Shown here: in pieces, positions 36,801 through 49,838 of the stretch | Numbering within the stretch: position 1 is the stretch's first letter | Layout: the number at the start of each line of letters is the position of its first letter | Origin: Oxytricha trifallax | Taxonomy: Eukaryota > Ciliophora > Spirotrichea > Sporadotrichida > Oxytrichidae | Length of the DNA stretch: 64,000 nt | Reading direction: 5' to 3' | Assembly: GCA_000711775.1 (NCBI GenBank) | Contig: ARYC01000821.1 | Coordinates: 1 to 64,000, forward strand | The notes under the pieces: model-generated | The model's input: only the letters and a program-made list of their open reading frames with translations | The model's database searches: none | What the model was told of the DNA's origin: nothing | Made by a program: the position numbers and the translations under genes

Positions 36801-39800
36801 CTTTTTAATTCTACGGTTAATGTATCGCTTAAACAATGCACTCCCTTTCGTTACATCGTGTTTTATAGCAATAGAAGTGAAAGAGATTCCATATTCTTTT
36901 AATGCATTTTTTAGAGGTCACTTTTGAAAACACCCAATTCAATGCACATATTGAAATTTGACATCAAATATTGGATTCTGTTGAGGTCTATAACTTTTTA
37001 ATTCTACGGTTAATGTATCGCTTAAACAATGCACTACCTTTCGTTACATCGTGTTTTATAGCAATAGAAGTGAAAGAGATTCCATATTCTTTTTATGCAT
37101 TTCTTAGAGCTCACTTTTGAAAACACCCAATTCAATGCACATATTGAAATTTGACATCAAATATTGGATTCTGTTGAGGTCTATAACTTTTTAATTCTAC
37201 GGTTAATGTATCGCTTAAACAATGCACTCCCTTTCGTTACATCGGGTTTTATAGGAATAGAAGTGAAAGAGATTCCATATTCTTTTTATGTTTTTTTTAG
37301 AGCTCACTTTTGAAGACACCCAATTCAATGCACATATTGAAATTTGACATCAAATATTGGATTCTGTTGAGGTCTATAACTTTTTAATTCTACGGTTAAT
37401 GTATCGCTTAAACAATGCACTCCCTTTCGTTACATCGTGTTTTATAGGAATAGAAGGGAAAGAGATTCCATATTCATTTTATGCATTTTTTAGAGGTCAC
37501 TTTAGAAAACACCCAATTCAATGCACATATTGAAATTTGACATCAAATATTGGATTCTGTTGAGGTCTATAACTTTTTAATTCTACGGTTAATGTATCGC
37601 TTAAACAATGCACTCCCTTTCGTTACATCGTGTTTTATAGGAATAGAAGTGAAAGAGATTCCATATGCTTTTTATGTATTTTTTAGAGCTCACTTTTGAA
37701 AACACCCAATTCAATGCACATATTGAAATTTGACATAAAATATTGGATTCTGTTGAGGTCTATAACTTTTTAATTCTACGGTTAATGTATCGCTTAAACA
37801 ATGCACTCCCTTACGTTACATCGTGTTTCATAGGAATAGAAGTGAAAGAGATTCCATATTCTTTTTATGCATTATTTAGAGCGCACTTTTGAAAACACCC
37901 AATTCAATGCACATATTGAAATTTGACATAAAATATTGGATTCTGTTGAGGTCTATAACTTTTTAATTCTACGATTAATGTATCGCTTAAACAATGCACT
38001 CCCTTTCGTTACATCGTGTTTTATAGGAATAGAAGTGAAAGAAATTCCATATTCCTTTTATGTATTTTCTAGAGGTCACTTTTGAAAACACCCAATTCAA
38101 TGCACATATTGAAAGTTGACATCAAATATTGGATTCTGTTGAGGTCTATAACTTTTTAATTACGGTTAATCTATCGCTTAAACAATGCACTCCCTTTCGT
38201 TACATCGCGTTTTATAGGAATAGAAGTGAAAGAGATTCCATATTCTTTTTAAGTATTTTTTAGAGGTCACTTTTGAAAACACCCAATTCAATGCACATAT
38301 TGAAATTTGACATAAAATATTGGATTCTGTTGAGGTCTATAACTTTTTAATTCTACGGTTAATGTATCGCTTAAACAATGCACTCCCTTTCGTTACATCG
38401 TGTTTTATAGGAATAGAAGGGAAAGAGATTCCATATTCATTTTATGTATTTTTTAGAGGTCACTTTAGAAAACACCCAATTCAATGCACATATTGAAATT
38501 GACATCAAATATTGGATTCTGTTGAGGTCTATAACTTTTTAATTCTACGGTTAATGTATCGCTTAAACAATGCACTCCCTTTCGTTACATCGTGTTTTAT
38601 AGCAATAGAAGTGAAAGAGATTCCATATTCTTTTTATGCATTTTTTAGAGCTCACTTTTGAAAACACCCAATTCAATGCACATATTGAAATTTGACATCA
38701 AATATTGGATTCTGTTGAGGTCTATAACTTTTTAATTCTACGGTTAATGTATCGCTTAAACAATGCACTCCCTTTCGTTACATCGTGTTTTATAGGAATA
38801 GAAGTGAAAGAGATTCCATATTCTTATTATGCATTTCTTAGAGCTAACTTTTGAAAACACCCAATTCAATGCACATATTGAATTTGACATAAAATATGAT
38901 TCTGTTGAGGTCTATAACTTTTTAATTCTACGGTTAATGTATCGCTTAAACAATGCACTACCTTTCGTTACATCGTGTTTTATAGCAATAGAAGTGAAAG
39001 AGATTCCATATTCTTTTTATGCATTTCTTAGAGCTCACTTTTGAAAACACCCAATTCAATGCACATATTGAAATTTGACATCAAATATTGGATTCTGTTG
39101 AGGTCTATAACTTTTTAATTCTACGGTTAATGTATCGCTTAAACAATGCACTCCCTTTCGTTACATCGTGTTTTATAGGAATAGAAGTGAAAGAGATTCC
39201 ATATTCTTTTTATGTATTTTTTAGAGCTCACTTTTGAAAACACCCAATTCAATGCACATATTGAAATTTGACATCAAATATTGGATTCTGTTGAGGTCTA
39301 TAACTTTTTAATTCTACGGTTAATGTATCGCTTAAACAATGCACTCCCTTTCGTTACATCGTGTTTTATAGGAATAGAAGTGAAAGAGATTCCATATTCT
39401 TTTTATGTTTTTTTTAGAGCTCACTTTTGAAGACACCCAATTCAATGCACATATTGAAATTTGACATCAAATATTGGATTCTGTTGAGGTCTATAACTTT
39501 TTAATTCTACGGTTAATGTATCGCTTAAACAATGCACTCCCTTTCGTTACATACGTGTTTTATAGCAATAGAAGTGAAAGAGATTCCATATTCTTTTTAT
39601 GTATTTTTTAGAGCTCACTTTTGAAAACACCCAATTCAATGCACATATTGAAATTTGACATCAAATATTGGATTCTGTTGAGGTCTATAACTTTTTAATT
39701 CTACGGTTAATGTATCGCTTAAACAATGCACTCCCTTTCGTTACATCGTGTTTTATAGGAATAGAAGTGAAAGAGATTCCATATTCTTTTTATGTATTTT

Positions 39801-42800
39801 TTAGAGGTCACTTTTGAAAACACCCAATTCAATGCACATATTGAAATTTGACATCAAATATTGGATTCTGTTGAGGTCTATAACTTTTTAATTCTACGGT
39901 TAATGTATCGCTTAAACAATGCACTCCCTTTCGTTACATCGTGTTTTATAGGAATAGAAGTGAAAGAGATTCCATATTCTTTTTATGTATTTTTTAGAGG
40001 TCACTTTTGAAAACACCCAATTCAATGCACATATTGAAATTTGACATCAAATATTGGATTCTGTTGAGGTCTATAACTTTTTAATTCTACGGTTAATGTA
40101 TCGCTTAAACAATGCACTCCCTTTCGTTACATCGTGTTTTATAGGAATAGAAGTGAAAGAGATTCCATATTCTTTTTATGTATTTTTTAGAGGTCACTTT
40201 TGAAGACACCCAATTCAATGCACATATTGAAATTTGACATCAAATATTGGATTCTGTTGAGGTCTATAACTTTTTAATTCTACGGTTAATGTATCGCTTA
40301 AACAATGCACTCCCTTTCGTTACATCGTGTTTTATAGGAATAGAAGTGAAAGAGATTCCATATTCTTTTTATGTATTTTTTAGAGGTCACTTTTGAAAAC
40401 ACCCAATTCAATGCACATATTGAAATTTGACATAAAATATTGGATTCTGTTGAGGTCTATAACTTTTTAATTCTACGGTTAATGTATCGCTTAAACAATG
40501 CACTCCCTTTCGTTACATCGTGTTTTATAGGAATAGAAGTGAAAGAGATTCCATATTCTTTTTATGTATTTTTTAGAGGTCACTTTTGAAAACACCCAAT
40601 TCAATGCACATATTGAAATTTGACATAAAATATTGGATTCTGTTGAGGTCTATAACTTTTTAATTCTACGGTTAATGTATCGCTTAAACAATGCACTCCC
40701 TTTCGTTACATCGTGTTTTATAGGAATAGAAGTGAAAGAGATTCCATATTCTTTTTATGTATTTTTTAGAGCTCACTTTTGAAGACACCCAATTCATGCA
40801 CATATTGAAATTTGACATCAAATATTGGATTCTGTTGAGGTCTATAACTTTTTAATTCTACGGTTAATGTATCGCTTAAACAATGCACTACCTTTCGTTA
40901 CATCGTGTTTTATAGCAATAGAAGTGAAAGAGATTCCATATTCTTTTTATGCATTTCTTAGAGCTCACTTTTGAAAACACCCAATTCAATGCACATATTG
41001 AAATTTGACATCAAATATTGGATTCTGTTGAGGTCTATAACTTTTTAATTCTACGGTTAATGTATCGCTTAAACAATGAACTCCCTTTCGTTACATCATG
41101 TTTTATAGGAAAAGAAGTGAAAGAGATTCCATATTCTTATTATATATTTTTTAGAGCTCACTTTTGAAAACACCCAATTCAATGCACATATTGAAATTTG
41201 ACATCAAATATTGGATTCTGTTGAGGTCTATAACTTTTTAATTCTACGGTTAAGTATCCTTAAACAATGCACTCCCTTTCGTTACATCGTGTTTTATAGA
41301 AAAAGAAGTGAAAGAGATTCCATATTCTTTTTATGTATTATTTAGAAATCGCTTTTGAAAACACCCAATTCAATGCACATATAGAAATTTGACATAAAAT
41401 ATTGGATTCTGTGAGGTCTATAACCTTTTAATTATACGGTTAATGTATCGCTTAAACAATGCACTCCCTTTCGTTACATCGTGTTTTATAGGAAAAGAAG
41501 TGAAAGAGATTCCATATTCTTTTTATGTATTTTTTAGAGGTCACTTTTGAAAACACCCAATTCAATGCAAATATTGAAATTTGACACAAAATATTGGATT
41601 CTGTTGAGGTCTATAACTTTTTAATTCTACGGTTAATGTATCGCTTAAACAATGCACTCCCTTTCGTTACATCGTGTTTTATAGGAATAGAAGTGAAAGA
41701 GATTCCATATTCTTTTAATGCATTTTATAGAGGTCACTTTTGAAAACACCCAATTCAATGCACATATTGAAATTTGACATCAAATAGTGGATTCTGTTGA
41801 GGTCTATAACCTTTTAATTCTACGGTTAATGTATCGCTTAAACAATGCACTACCTTTCGTTACATCGTATTTTATAGGAATAAAAGTGAAAGAGATTCCA
41901 TATTCTTTTTATGCATTTTATAGAGGTCACTTTTGAAAACACCCAATTCAATGCACATATTGAAATTTGACATCAAATAGTGGATCATGTTGAGGTCTAT
42001 AACCTTTTAATTCTACGGTTAATGTATCGCTTAAACAATGCACTCTTCGTTACATCGCGTTTTATAGGAATAGAAGTGAAAGAGATTCCATATTCTTTTT
42101 ATGTATTTTTTAGAGCTCACTTTTGAAAACACCCAATTCAATGCACATATTGAAATTTGACATCAAATATTGGATTCTGTTGAGGTCTATAACTTTTAAT
42201 TCTACGGTTAATGTATCGCTTAAACAATGCACTCCCTTTCGTTACATCGTCTTTGATAGGAATAGAAGTGAAAGAGATTCCATATTCTTTTTATGTATTT
42301 TTTAGAGCTCACTTTTGAAGACACCCAATTCAATGCACATATTGAAATTTGACATCAAATATTGGATTCTGTTGAGGTCTATAACTTTTTAATTCTACGG
42401 TTAATGTATCGCTTAAACAATGCACTCCCTTTCGTTACATCGTGTTTTATAGGAATAGAAGTGAAAGAGATTCCATATTCTTTTTATGTTTTTTTTAGAG
42501 CTCACTTTTGAAGACACCCAATTCAATGCACATATTGAAATTTGACATCAAATATTGGATTCTGTTGAGGTCTATAACTTTTTAATTCTACGGTTAATGT
42601 ATCGCTTAAACAATGCACTCCCTTTCGTTACATCGTGTTTTATAGGAATAGAAGTGAAAGAGATTCCATATTCTTTTTATGTATTTTTTAGAGCTCACTT
42701 TTGAAAACACCCAATTCAATGCACATATTGAAATTTGACATAAAATATTGGATTCTGTTGAGGTCTATAACTTTTTAATTCTACGGTTAATGTATCGCTT

Positions 42801-45800
42801 AAAACTCCCTTTCGTTACATCGTGTTTTATAGGAATAGAAGTGAAAGAGATTCCATATTCTTTTTATGTATTTTTTAGAGCTCACTTTTGAAAACACCCA
42901 ATTCAATGCACATATTGAAATTTGACATCAAATATTGGATTCTGTTGAGGTCTATAACTTTTTAATTCTACGGTTAATGTATCGCTTAAACAATGCACTC
43001 CCTTTCGTTACATCGTGTTTTATAGGAATAGAAGTGAAAGAGATTCCATATTCTTTTTATGCATTTTTTAGAGGTCACTTTTGAAAACACCCAATTCAAT
43101 GCACATATTGAAATTTGACAGAAAATATTGGATCATGTTGAGGTCAATAACTTTTTAATTCTACGGTTAATGTATCGCAACAATGCACTCCCTTTCGTTA
43201 CAACGCGTTTTATAGGAATAGAAGTGAAAGAGATTCCATATTCTTTTAATGTATTTTTTAGAGCTCAATTTTGAAAACACCCAATTCAATGCACATATTG
43301 AAATTTGACATCAAATATTGGATTCTGTTGAGGTCTATAACTTTTTAATTTTATGGTTAATGTATCGCTTAAACAATGCACTCCCTTTCGTTACATCGTG
43401 TTTTATAGGAATAGAAGTGAAAGAGATTCCATATTCTTTTTATGCATTTCTTAGAGGTAACTTTTGAAAACACCCAATTCAATGCACATATTGAAATTTG
43501 ACATCAAATATTGGATTCTGTTGAGGTCTATAACTTTTTAATTCTACGGTTAATGTGTCGCTTAAATAATGCACTACCTTTCGTTACATCGTGTTTTATA
43601 GCAATAGAAGTGAAAGAGATTCCATATTCTTTTTATGCATTTCTTAGAGCTCACTTTTGAAAACACCCAATTCAATGCACATATTGAAATTTGACATCAA
43701 ATATTGGATTCTGTTGAGGTCTATAACTTTTTAATTCTACGGTTAATGTGTCGCTTAAACAATGCACTCCCTTTCGTTACATCGTGTTTTATAGCAATAG
43801 AAGTGAAGGAGATTCCATATTCTTTTTATGCATTTTTTAGAGGTCACTTTTGAAAACACCCAATTCAATGCACATATTGAAATTTGACATCAAATATTGG
43901 ATTCTGTTGAGGTCTATAACTTTTTAATTCTACGGTTAATGTGTCGCTTAAACAATGCACTCCCTTTCGTTACATCGTGTTTTATAGCAATAGAAGTGAA
44001 GGAGATTCCATATTCTTTTTATGCATTTTTTAGAGGTCACTTTTGAAAACACCCAATTCAATGCACATATTGAAATTTGACATCAAATATTGGATTCTGT
44101 TGAGGTCTATAACTTTTTAATTCTACGGTTAATGTATCGCTTAAACAATGCACTCCCTTTCGTTACATCGTGTTTTATAGGAATGGAAGTGAAAGAGATT
44201 CCATATTCTTTTTATGTATTTTTTAGAGGTCACTTTTGAAAACACCCAATTCAATGCACATATTGAAATTTGACATCAAATTTTGGATTCTGTTGAGGTC
44301 TATAACCTTTTAATTCTACGGTTAATGTATCGCTTAAACAATACACTCCCTTTCGTTACATCGTGTTTTATCGGAATAGAAGTGAAGGAGATTCCATATT
44401 CTTTTTATGTATTTTTTAGAGGTCACTATTCCAATGCACATATTGAAATTTGACATCAAATATTGGATTCTGTTGAGGTCTATAACTTTTTAATTCTACG
44501 GTTAATGTGTCGCTTAAATAATGCACTACCTTTCGTTACATCGTGTTTTATAGCAATAGAAGTGAAAGAGATTCCATATTCTTTTTATGCATTTCTTAGA
44601 GCTCACTTTTGAAAACACCCAATTCAATGCACATATTGAAATTTGACATCAAATATTGGATTCTGTTGAGGTCTATAACTTTTTAATTCTACGGTTAATG
44701 TGTCGCTTAAACAATGCACTCCCTTTCGTTACATCGTGTTTTATAGCAATAGAAGTGAAGGAGATTCCATATTCTTTTTATGCATTTTTTAGAGGTCACT
44801 TTTGAAAACACCCAATTCAATGCACATATTGAAAGTTGACATCAAATATTGGATTCTGTTGAGGTCTATAACTTTTTAATTCTACGGTTAATGTATCGCT
44901 TAAACAATGCACTCACTCCCTTTGGTTGCATCGTGTTTTATAGGAATAGAAGTGAAAGAGATTCCATATTCTTTTTATGCATTTTTTAGAGGTCACTTTT
45001 GAAAACACCCAATTCAATTGCACATATTGAAAGTTGACATCAAATATTGGATTCTGTTGAGGTCTATAACTTTTTAATTCTACGGTTAATGTATCGCTTA
45101 AACAATGCACTCCCTTTCGTTACATCGTGTTTTATAGGAATAGAAGTGAAAGAGATTCCATATTCTTTTTATGTATTTTTTAGAGCTCACTTTTGAAAAC
45201 ACCCAATTCAATGCACATATTGAAATTTGACATCAAATATTGGATTCTGTTGAGGTCTATAACTTTTTAATTCTACGGTTAATGTATCGCTTAAACAATG
45301 CACTCCCTTTCGTTACAACGTGTTTTATAGCAATAGAAGGGAAAGAGATTCCATATTCATTTTATGTATTTTTTAGAGGTCACTTTAGAAAACACCCAAT
45401 TCAATGCACATATTGAAATTTGACATCAAATATTGGATTCTGTTGAGGTCTATAACTTTTTAATTCTACGGTTAATGTATCGCTTAAACAATGCACTCCC
45501 TTTCGTTACATCGTGTTTTATAGGAATAGAAGGGAAAGAGATTCCATATTCATTTTATGTATTTTTTAGAGGTCTTTTGAAAACACCCAATTCAATGAAC
45601 ATATTGAAATTTGACATAAAATATTGGATTCTGTTGAGGTCTATAACTTTTTAATTCTACGGTTAACGTATAGCTTAAACAATGCACTCCCTTTCGTTAC
45701 ATCGTGTTTTATAGCAATAGAAGTGAAAGAGATTCCATATTCTTTTTATGCATTTTTTAGAGCTCACTTTTGAAAACACCCAATTCAATGCACATATTGA

Positions 45801-46849
45801 AATTTGACATAAATATTGGATTCTGTTGAGGTCTATAACTTTTTAATTCTACGGTTAATGTATCGCTTAAACAATGCACTCCCTTTCGTTACATCCTGTT
45901 TTATAGGAATAGAAGTGAAAGAGATTCCATATTCTTTTTATGCATTTTATAGAGGTCACTTTTGAAAACACCCAATTCAAAGCACATATTGAAATTTGAC
46001 ATCAAATAGTGGATTCTGTTGAGGTCTATAACCTTTTAATTCTACGGTTAATGTATCGCTTAAACAATGCACTCCCTTTCGTTACATCGTGTTTTATAGC
46101 AATAGAAGTGAAAGAGATTCCATATTCTTTTTATGCATTTCTTAGAGGTAACTTTTGAAAACACCCAATTCAATGCACATATTGAAATTTGACATCAAAT
46201 ATTGAATTCTGTTGAGGTCTATAACTTTTTAATTCTACGGTTAATGTGTCGCTTAAACAATGCACTCCCTTTCGTTACATCGTGTTTTATAGCAATAGAA
46301 GTGAAAGAGATTCCATATTCTTTTTATGCATTTTTTAGAGGTCACTTTTGAAAACACCCAATTCAATGCACATATTGAAATTTGACATCAAATATTGGAT
46401 TCTGTTGAGGTCTATAACCTTTTAATTCTACGGTTAATGTATCGCTTAAACAATACACTCCCTTTCGTTACATCGTGTTTTATAGGAATAGAAGTGAAAG
46501 AGATTCCATATTCTTTTTATGTATTTTTTAGAGGTCACTTTTGAAAACACCCAATTCAATGCACATATTGAAATTTGACATAAAATATTGGATTCTGTTG
46601 AGGTCTATAACTTTTTAATTCTACGGTTAATGTATCGCTTAAACAATGCACTCCATTTCGTTACATCGTGTTTTATAGGAATAGAAGTGAAAGAAATTCC
46701 ATATTCTTTTTATGTATTTTTTAGAGGTCACTTTTGAAAACACCCAATTCAATGCACATATTGAAATTTGACATCAAATATTGGATTCTGTTGAGGTCTA
46801 TAACCTTTTAATTCTACGGTTAATGTATCGCTTAAACAATGCACTCCCT
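30848..46849. repeat. Satellite: about 83 tandem copies of a 193-bp monomer derived from the TBE kinase gene
   Basis: The consensus starts GGATTCTGTTGAGGTCTATA and repeats every 192-193 bp; starts at 31035, 31227 and 31419 show the spacing. Variant positions recur in combinations: GCATTT/GTATTT, GAGCTC/GAGGTC, TATCGC/TGTCGC, ACTCCC/ACTACC, TAGGAAT/TAGCAAT. Copies at about 39680-40700 are nearly identical, while the array edges are more varied. On the minus strand one frame reads EYGISFTSIPIKHDV and FKRYINRRIKKL, continuous with the flanking kinase. The 193-bp unit is not a multiple of three and contains TGA in all frames, so the array is non-coding. Origin is discussed in the findings. Confidence 0.95.
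35880..35970. repeat. Deletion-riddled satellite monomer
   Basis: One monomer has many scattered small deletions within about 90 bp (for example CACTCCTTCTTACATCCTTTATAG), unlike its near-consensus neighbours on both sides. This could be local decay or an assembly/consensus artefact. Confidence 0.6.
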
Positions 46850-47273
46850 CTCTCACTCTGGGATATACGAATAAGTGAAAGACATTCCATATTCAGAGGA
46901 TTACACTCTAGAGGTACTGTTGAAGACAACAATTAAATGCTCAGACTGAAATTTAACATAATATTCGATGCTTTAAGGCTCTATGAACATAACTTAGTTT
47001 GTGAAGCTCTTCAATCTCCTTAACTATCTCTTATACTATCTTGCGAATTAATCTCTGACATCTATTGTCAGATAAGAATTTTCTTTTAGTCATTTCTAGT
47101 AATGGAAGCAAGAAGGCTATATGATCTTTTCCTATTAAAAAAGCATCAAGTTAGATATTATGCCTTTATTCATTCAACTTTCTCTTTTAATTAGCATAAT
47201 ACTCATTTGCAAATTCCATTAGGAACTTGTCATCATCAAGGATGTAATTGAAAGGATATTTTTTTTAGCATAT
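46850..47273 (-). pseudogene. TBE-C kinase gene, middle part including the catalytic loop
   Basis: Read on the minus strand from 47273: KKYPFNYILDDDKFLMEFAN, then FLSDNRCQRLIRKIV and KEIEELHKLSYVHRALK, matching YPFIYLL, LYDNRCLDDLNDIL and NELHELGYVHRYFK of TBE-B. Beyond it, frames around 46860-46980 read ASNIMLNFSLS, HLIVVFNSTSRV and SEYGMSFTYSYIPE, matching the catalytic-loop-to-activation-segment region. This last 130 bp is also a diverged copy of the satellite monomer and runs into the array. Frame steps show decay. Confidence 0.8.
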
Positions 47274-47659
47274 TATTGTAGGAATACATTTAATTAGGGA
47301 AAAATATTTATAATTAATAAATTAATAATTTAAATTCTTGGCAGTTAACTTTATGGAAACCTAGAAAAAATGGTTCTCGCTTGATATAGAATTTAAAATT
47401 AGCTGGACTTTACTATTGGCAATACCCCTCCATCGCATCCCTAAAGCGAGTTAACTTCCTTTTAATTTTTTCATTAAAATCAACTAAACAAATCCCCCAA
47501 ATTTAAAATCAATTTATCTCGCTTCAGGGATGCGATAGAGAGTACCGCGAATAGTAAAGTCCAGCTAATTTTGAATTCTCTATCGAACAAGTACCATTTT
47601 TTCAAGGTTTCTATAAAATTTATGAAAAAATTAATTAAATAAGAATTTAAGTGAAAACG

Positions 47660-48151
47660 ATGTCACACATGACGGCCTTGGCAGCAGTCATGAGAGGCGC
47701 TTAGCACTTTAGCGTACCTCAATTTGACATATACTTAGATTCGGAAAGTGAGGGAGTAGACATCTGGGACCTTGAATATGAAGTTTTAGAAACTGACTTC
47801 GACGATTTCTAACAAGATCCAGATGACTCTGATTCCCAAAAAGCCTAGGAGGAGCCACCTCTTGAACCTGACCTATTAAATACTGAATACGTCATGACAA
47901 CTTAACCAGAACAGAAATCTGATCAGAATTTCGTAATGATCAGACCAGAATTCTTTGGCCAGACACACACTGACAAAGAGGTAGACATATGGGATAAAAT
48001 GCTAATATCAGCTTCCCATTTAATATAGCCATAAAACTTACACTGGTAAAATACAAAGATATCAATCAGCGAGGAGTACTTTAAGGAGGCAAGACTTCCC
48101 CATTATTCTCTGTTTTATTACTGGACAATGCAATAAGATCATTTGAAGTGA
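47660..48151 (+). CDS. Acidic N-terminal ORF of the LINE-like element
   Basis: ATG 47660 (MSHMTALAAVMRGAQHFSVP) to TGA 48149-48151 in the ciliate code. Rich in Asp/Glu (DLEYEVLETDFDDFQQDPDD). The last ~50 codons overlap the reverse transcriptase in another frame and are probably not natural coding, so the real protein end was lost at the deletion junction near 48045. Function unknown. Confidence 0.45.
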
Positions 48152-49195
48152 GATACAACAACAAGATAAGAAAGAAAATCAGAGCAGATGATATAGCCTT
48201 CAAATTTGATCCAGGAGACAACGTTGATGACCTTAAGCAAAAGATTAGAGACCACTTTAAAGACTATGGACTAATAATTAATGATGATAAATGCGTAGAC
48301 ATTAATGCTCAAAAATTTGATTTCATAAACCTGACTTAATATAAGAAGAAATTTAGATACCTGGGGCTCAATATCAGCTAACAATCAATAAAAATCTTCG
48401 AAGAAGTCATCTAAGATGTCCACAACGAATAGAAAACATCATACCTTAACAGATTCAAAAGTGATGATTATCTCTATCAAAGAAAATACCAATAGTATAT
48501 CTTCTCGGGAGTTCAGACAAAACTCTCCCCCATATTAGCACCAGCAAAATCAGACCATATATAAGAAATGATTGAATTATATATGAAAGGAGCAGCAGCT
48601 TTTATCTAGAAAGGAGACTCCTTTTTAAGAGTATTTTATCCCAATAGATTAGAACTTTTTGAAAATTCTCCCTTTATAATAGATTTGCTCATTATATCAT
48701 CAATATAACAAAAATACGACATGGAGTTCTCAAATGTCTAATATATTTTGACGACTGGATTAGAAAATATGAAATGCAGTGGTAAACAATAGTGCTGTTC
48801 TCAAATGCTCAATACAGATCGATAAATCTGAATAACAAACAACTATACTATCGACCAAAAATGAAGGCCAAATATATACCAAACTCATTGGCAGTAATGA
48901 TCCAGAACTAACCTAAAGCTTTTGGCAAACCAATTAAATGTAAATGCTCTCAAGAATTTGAAGCAAATTGGAAACACTTGCCACAAATAAACGTTGATAT
49001 AACACTGAACTCAGATTTGACTTATCAAGACTAGTAACAAGAATAATTGCGTTCGTGACAGAAAGAAGCAAATTCGATTGCAATCCAGATATAACAACAC
49101 AAATTGAAAAGGACCTGATAGAGATCAGAAATCAACTTAAAAAGAACCCAAAAACTCATGAGACAAATGATTTGGACTTAATTTAAAGGGCTTGA
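48052..49195 (+). pseudogene. Reverse transcriptase of a non-LTR element, C-terminal part
   Basis: Motif 4 RGVLQGGKTSPLFSVLLLDN, motif 5 with RADDIAFKF (normally YADD; Tyr replaced by Arg), then LKDYGLIINDDKC-like motif 6 and KKFRYLGLNIS, the non-LTR 'thumb-start' motif. The order and the GLNIS-type motif fit a LINE reverse transcriptase, which primes DNA synthesis at the target site. The N-terminal RT motifs and any endonuclease are absent. The frame changes downstream of about 48720. The stop TGA (49193-49195) lies within the shared tail. Confidence 0.75.
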
Positions 49196-49313
49196 CCCTT
49201 ATATATAGTGAATATATATTGATCGGGGGTCCCTAGAGACCTCAATGTGATCATATTATTATTAATTTATTAATTATAAATATTTTTCCTAAATCAAATG
49301 TATTCCTACAATA

Positions 49314-49700
49314 GTCATCAGTAATGACTCTCTTCTCTATTTATCCTCTAGAGTGAGATAGCTTTCTAGACAAAAATCTAAGTCAATAATTTTTAATATG
49401 GGAATCTTCATAGCCTTATTTTTACCATGATTTTATTGATCTCCGATACTGGAAAGTTCTTGACTGCTTTCTTCATTTTAACTTACTTCTACACTTCAAC
49501 TCTAAGGGACTTCATTGGGTTTCTTGTTCTTCTTTTGAGTAATCTATTCCCTGTAGGTTCATGAATAAATACAAAACTTTAATTATGTTTTTCTTCGAGT
49601 GAACTTTGAGTCTCTTGTATGAGAATATAGCTTCTCACAGAACTCACAGACATGCTTCCCATCTAGTTGACGATAAATTTTATTATAATAATGAAAAAAT
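49314..49700 (-). pseudogene. TBE-C zinc-finger/kinase gene, N-terminal part
   Basis: Minus strand: KFYRQLDGKHVCEFCEKLYS, matching the second zinc finger of TBE-B (VDGRYQCITCIKSY). Further on comes MKIPILKIIDLDFCLESYLT, matching MNIPALNAVDLNTCIENNLN. The sequence then reaches the MITE border in frame with KKYPFNYIL on the far side. The zinc-finger histidines are not clear, and a TGA after LKFCIYS marks decay. Confidence 0.7.
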
Positions 49701-49838
49701 CCAGGTAGGCACTCAATAATAATAGATTAACAGACAATCTAGTATATTTTATACTGAGAGGAAAGAAAATAAAAGTATCATTAATGGGTGTGATTTGACA
49801 TATTTTATGAGTACATTTTACATTTTAGAAAATTAAAA

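Larger units (their letters stand above)
47622..49260 (+). mobile_element. LINE-like fragment with reverse transcriptase (tail type II)
   Basis: Plus-strand element inserted in the MITE right arm. An acidic ORF is followed at once by the C-terminal half of a reverse transcriptase, so the element is internally deleted. It ends AGGGCTTGACCCTTATATAT, CGGGGGTCCCTAGAGACC and ATCATATTATTATTA. The 5' boundary is approximate. Confidence 0.7.
47276..49311. mobile_element. Palindromic MITE, copy 4, split by a LINE-like insertion
   Basis: Left end TTGTAGGAATACATTT after TA (47274-47275); right end AAATGTATTCCTACAA before TA (49312-49313). The inner arms (AATTAGCTGGACTTTACTAT, GCGAGTTAACT) are clearly palindromic at 47330-47620. 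The right outer arm is separated by the LINE fragment at about 47622-49260. The insertion lies inside the TBE-C kinase gene, and with one TA kept the kinase frame runs through the site. The TA duplication suggests mobilisation by a Tc1/mariner-type transposase. Confidence 0.8.

Noticed and set aside
31033-45654. Repeated 60-73-codon frames (MDSVEVYNF..., MHCLSDTLTVEL...) inside the satellite, on both strands
   Set aside because: They recur because the monomer repeats. The 193-bp unit is not a multiple of three, TGA closes every frame within about one unit, and the frame that matches the kinase is a different one.
30848-46849. CRISPR-like array
   Set aside because: The repeats are contiguous 193-bp units with no unique spacers, in a eukaryotic genome.
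47276-49311. LTR-type retroelement
   Set aside because: The outer repeats are inverted, not direct. The reverse transcriptase has non-LTR-type motifs and the tail is a simple repeat, so a LINE inside a MITE fits better.
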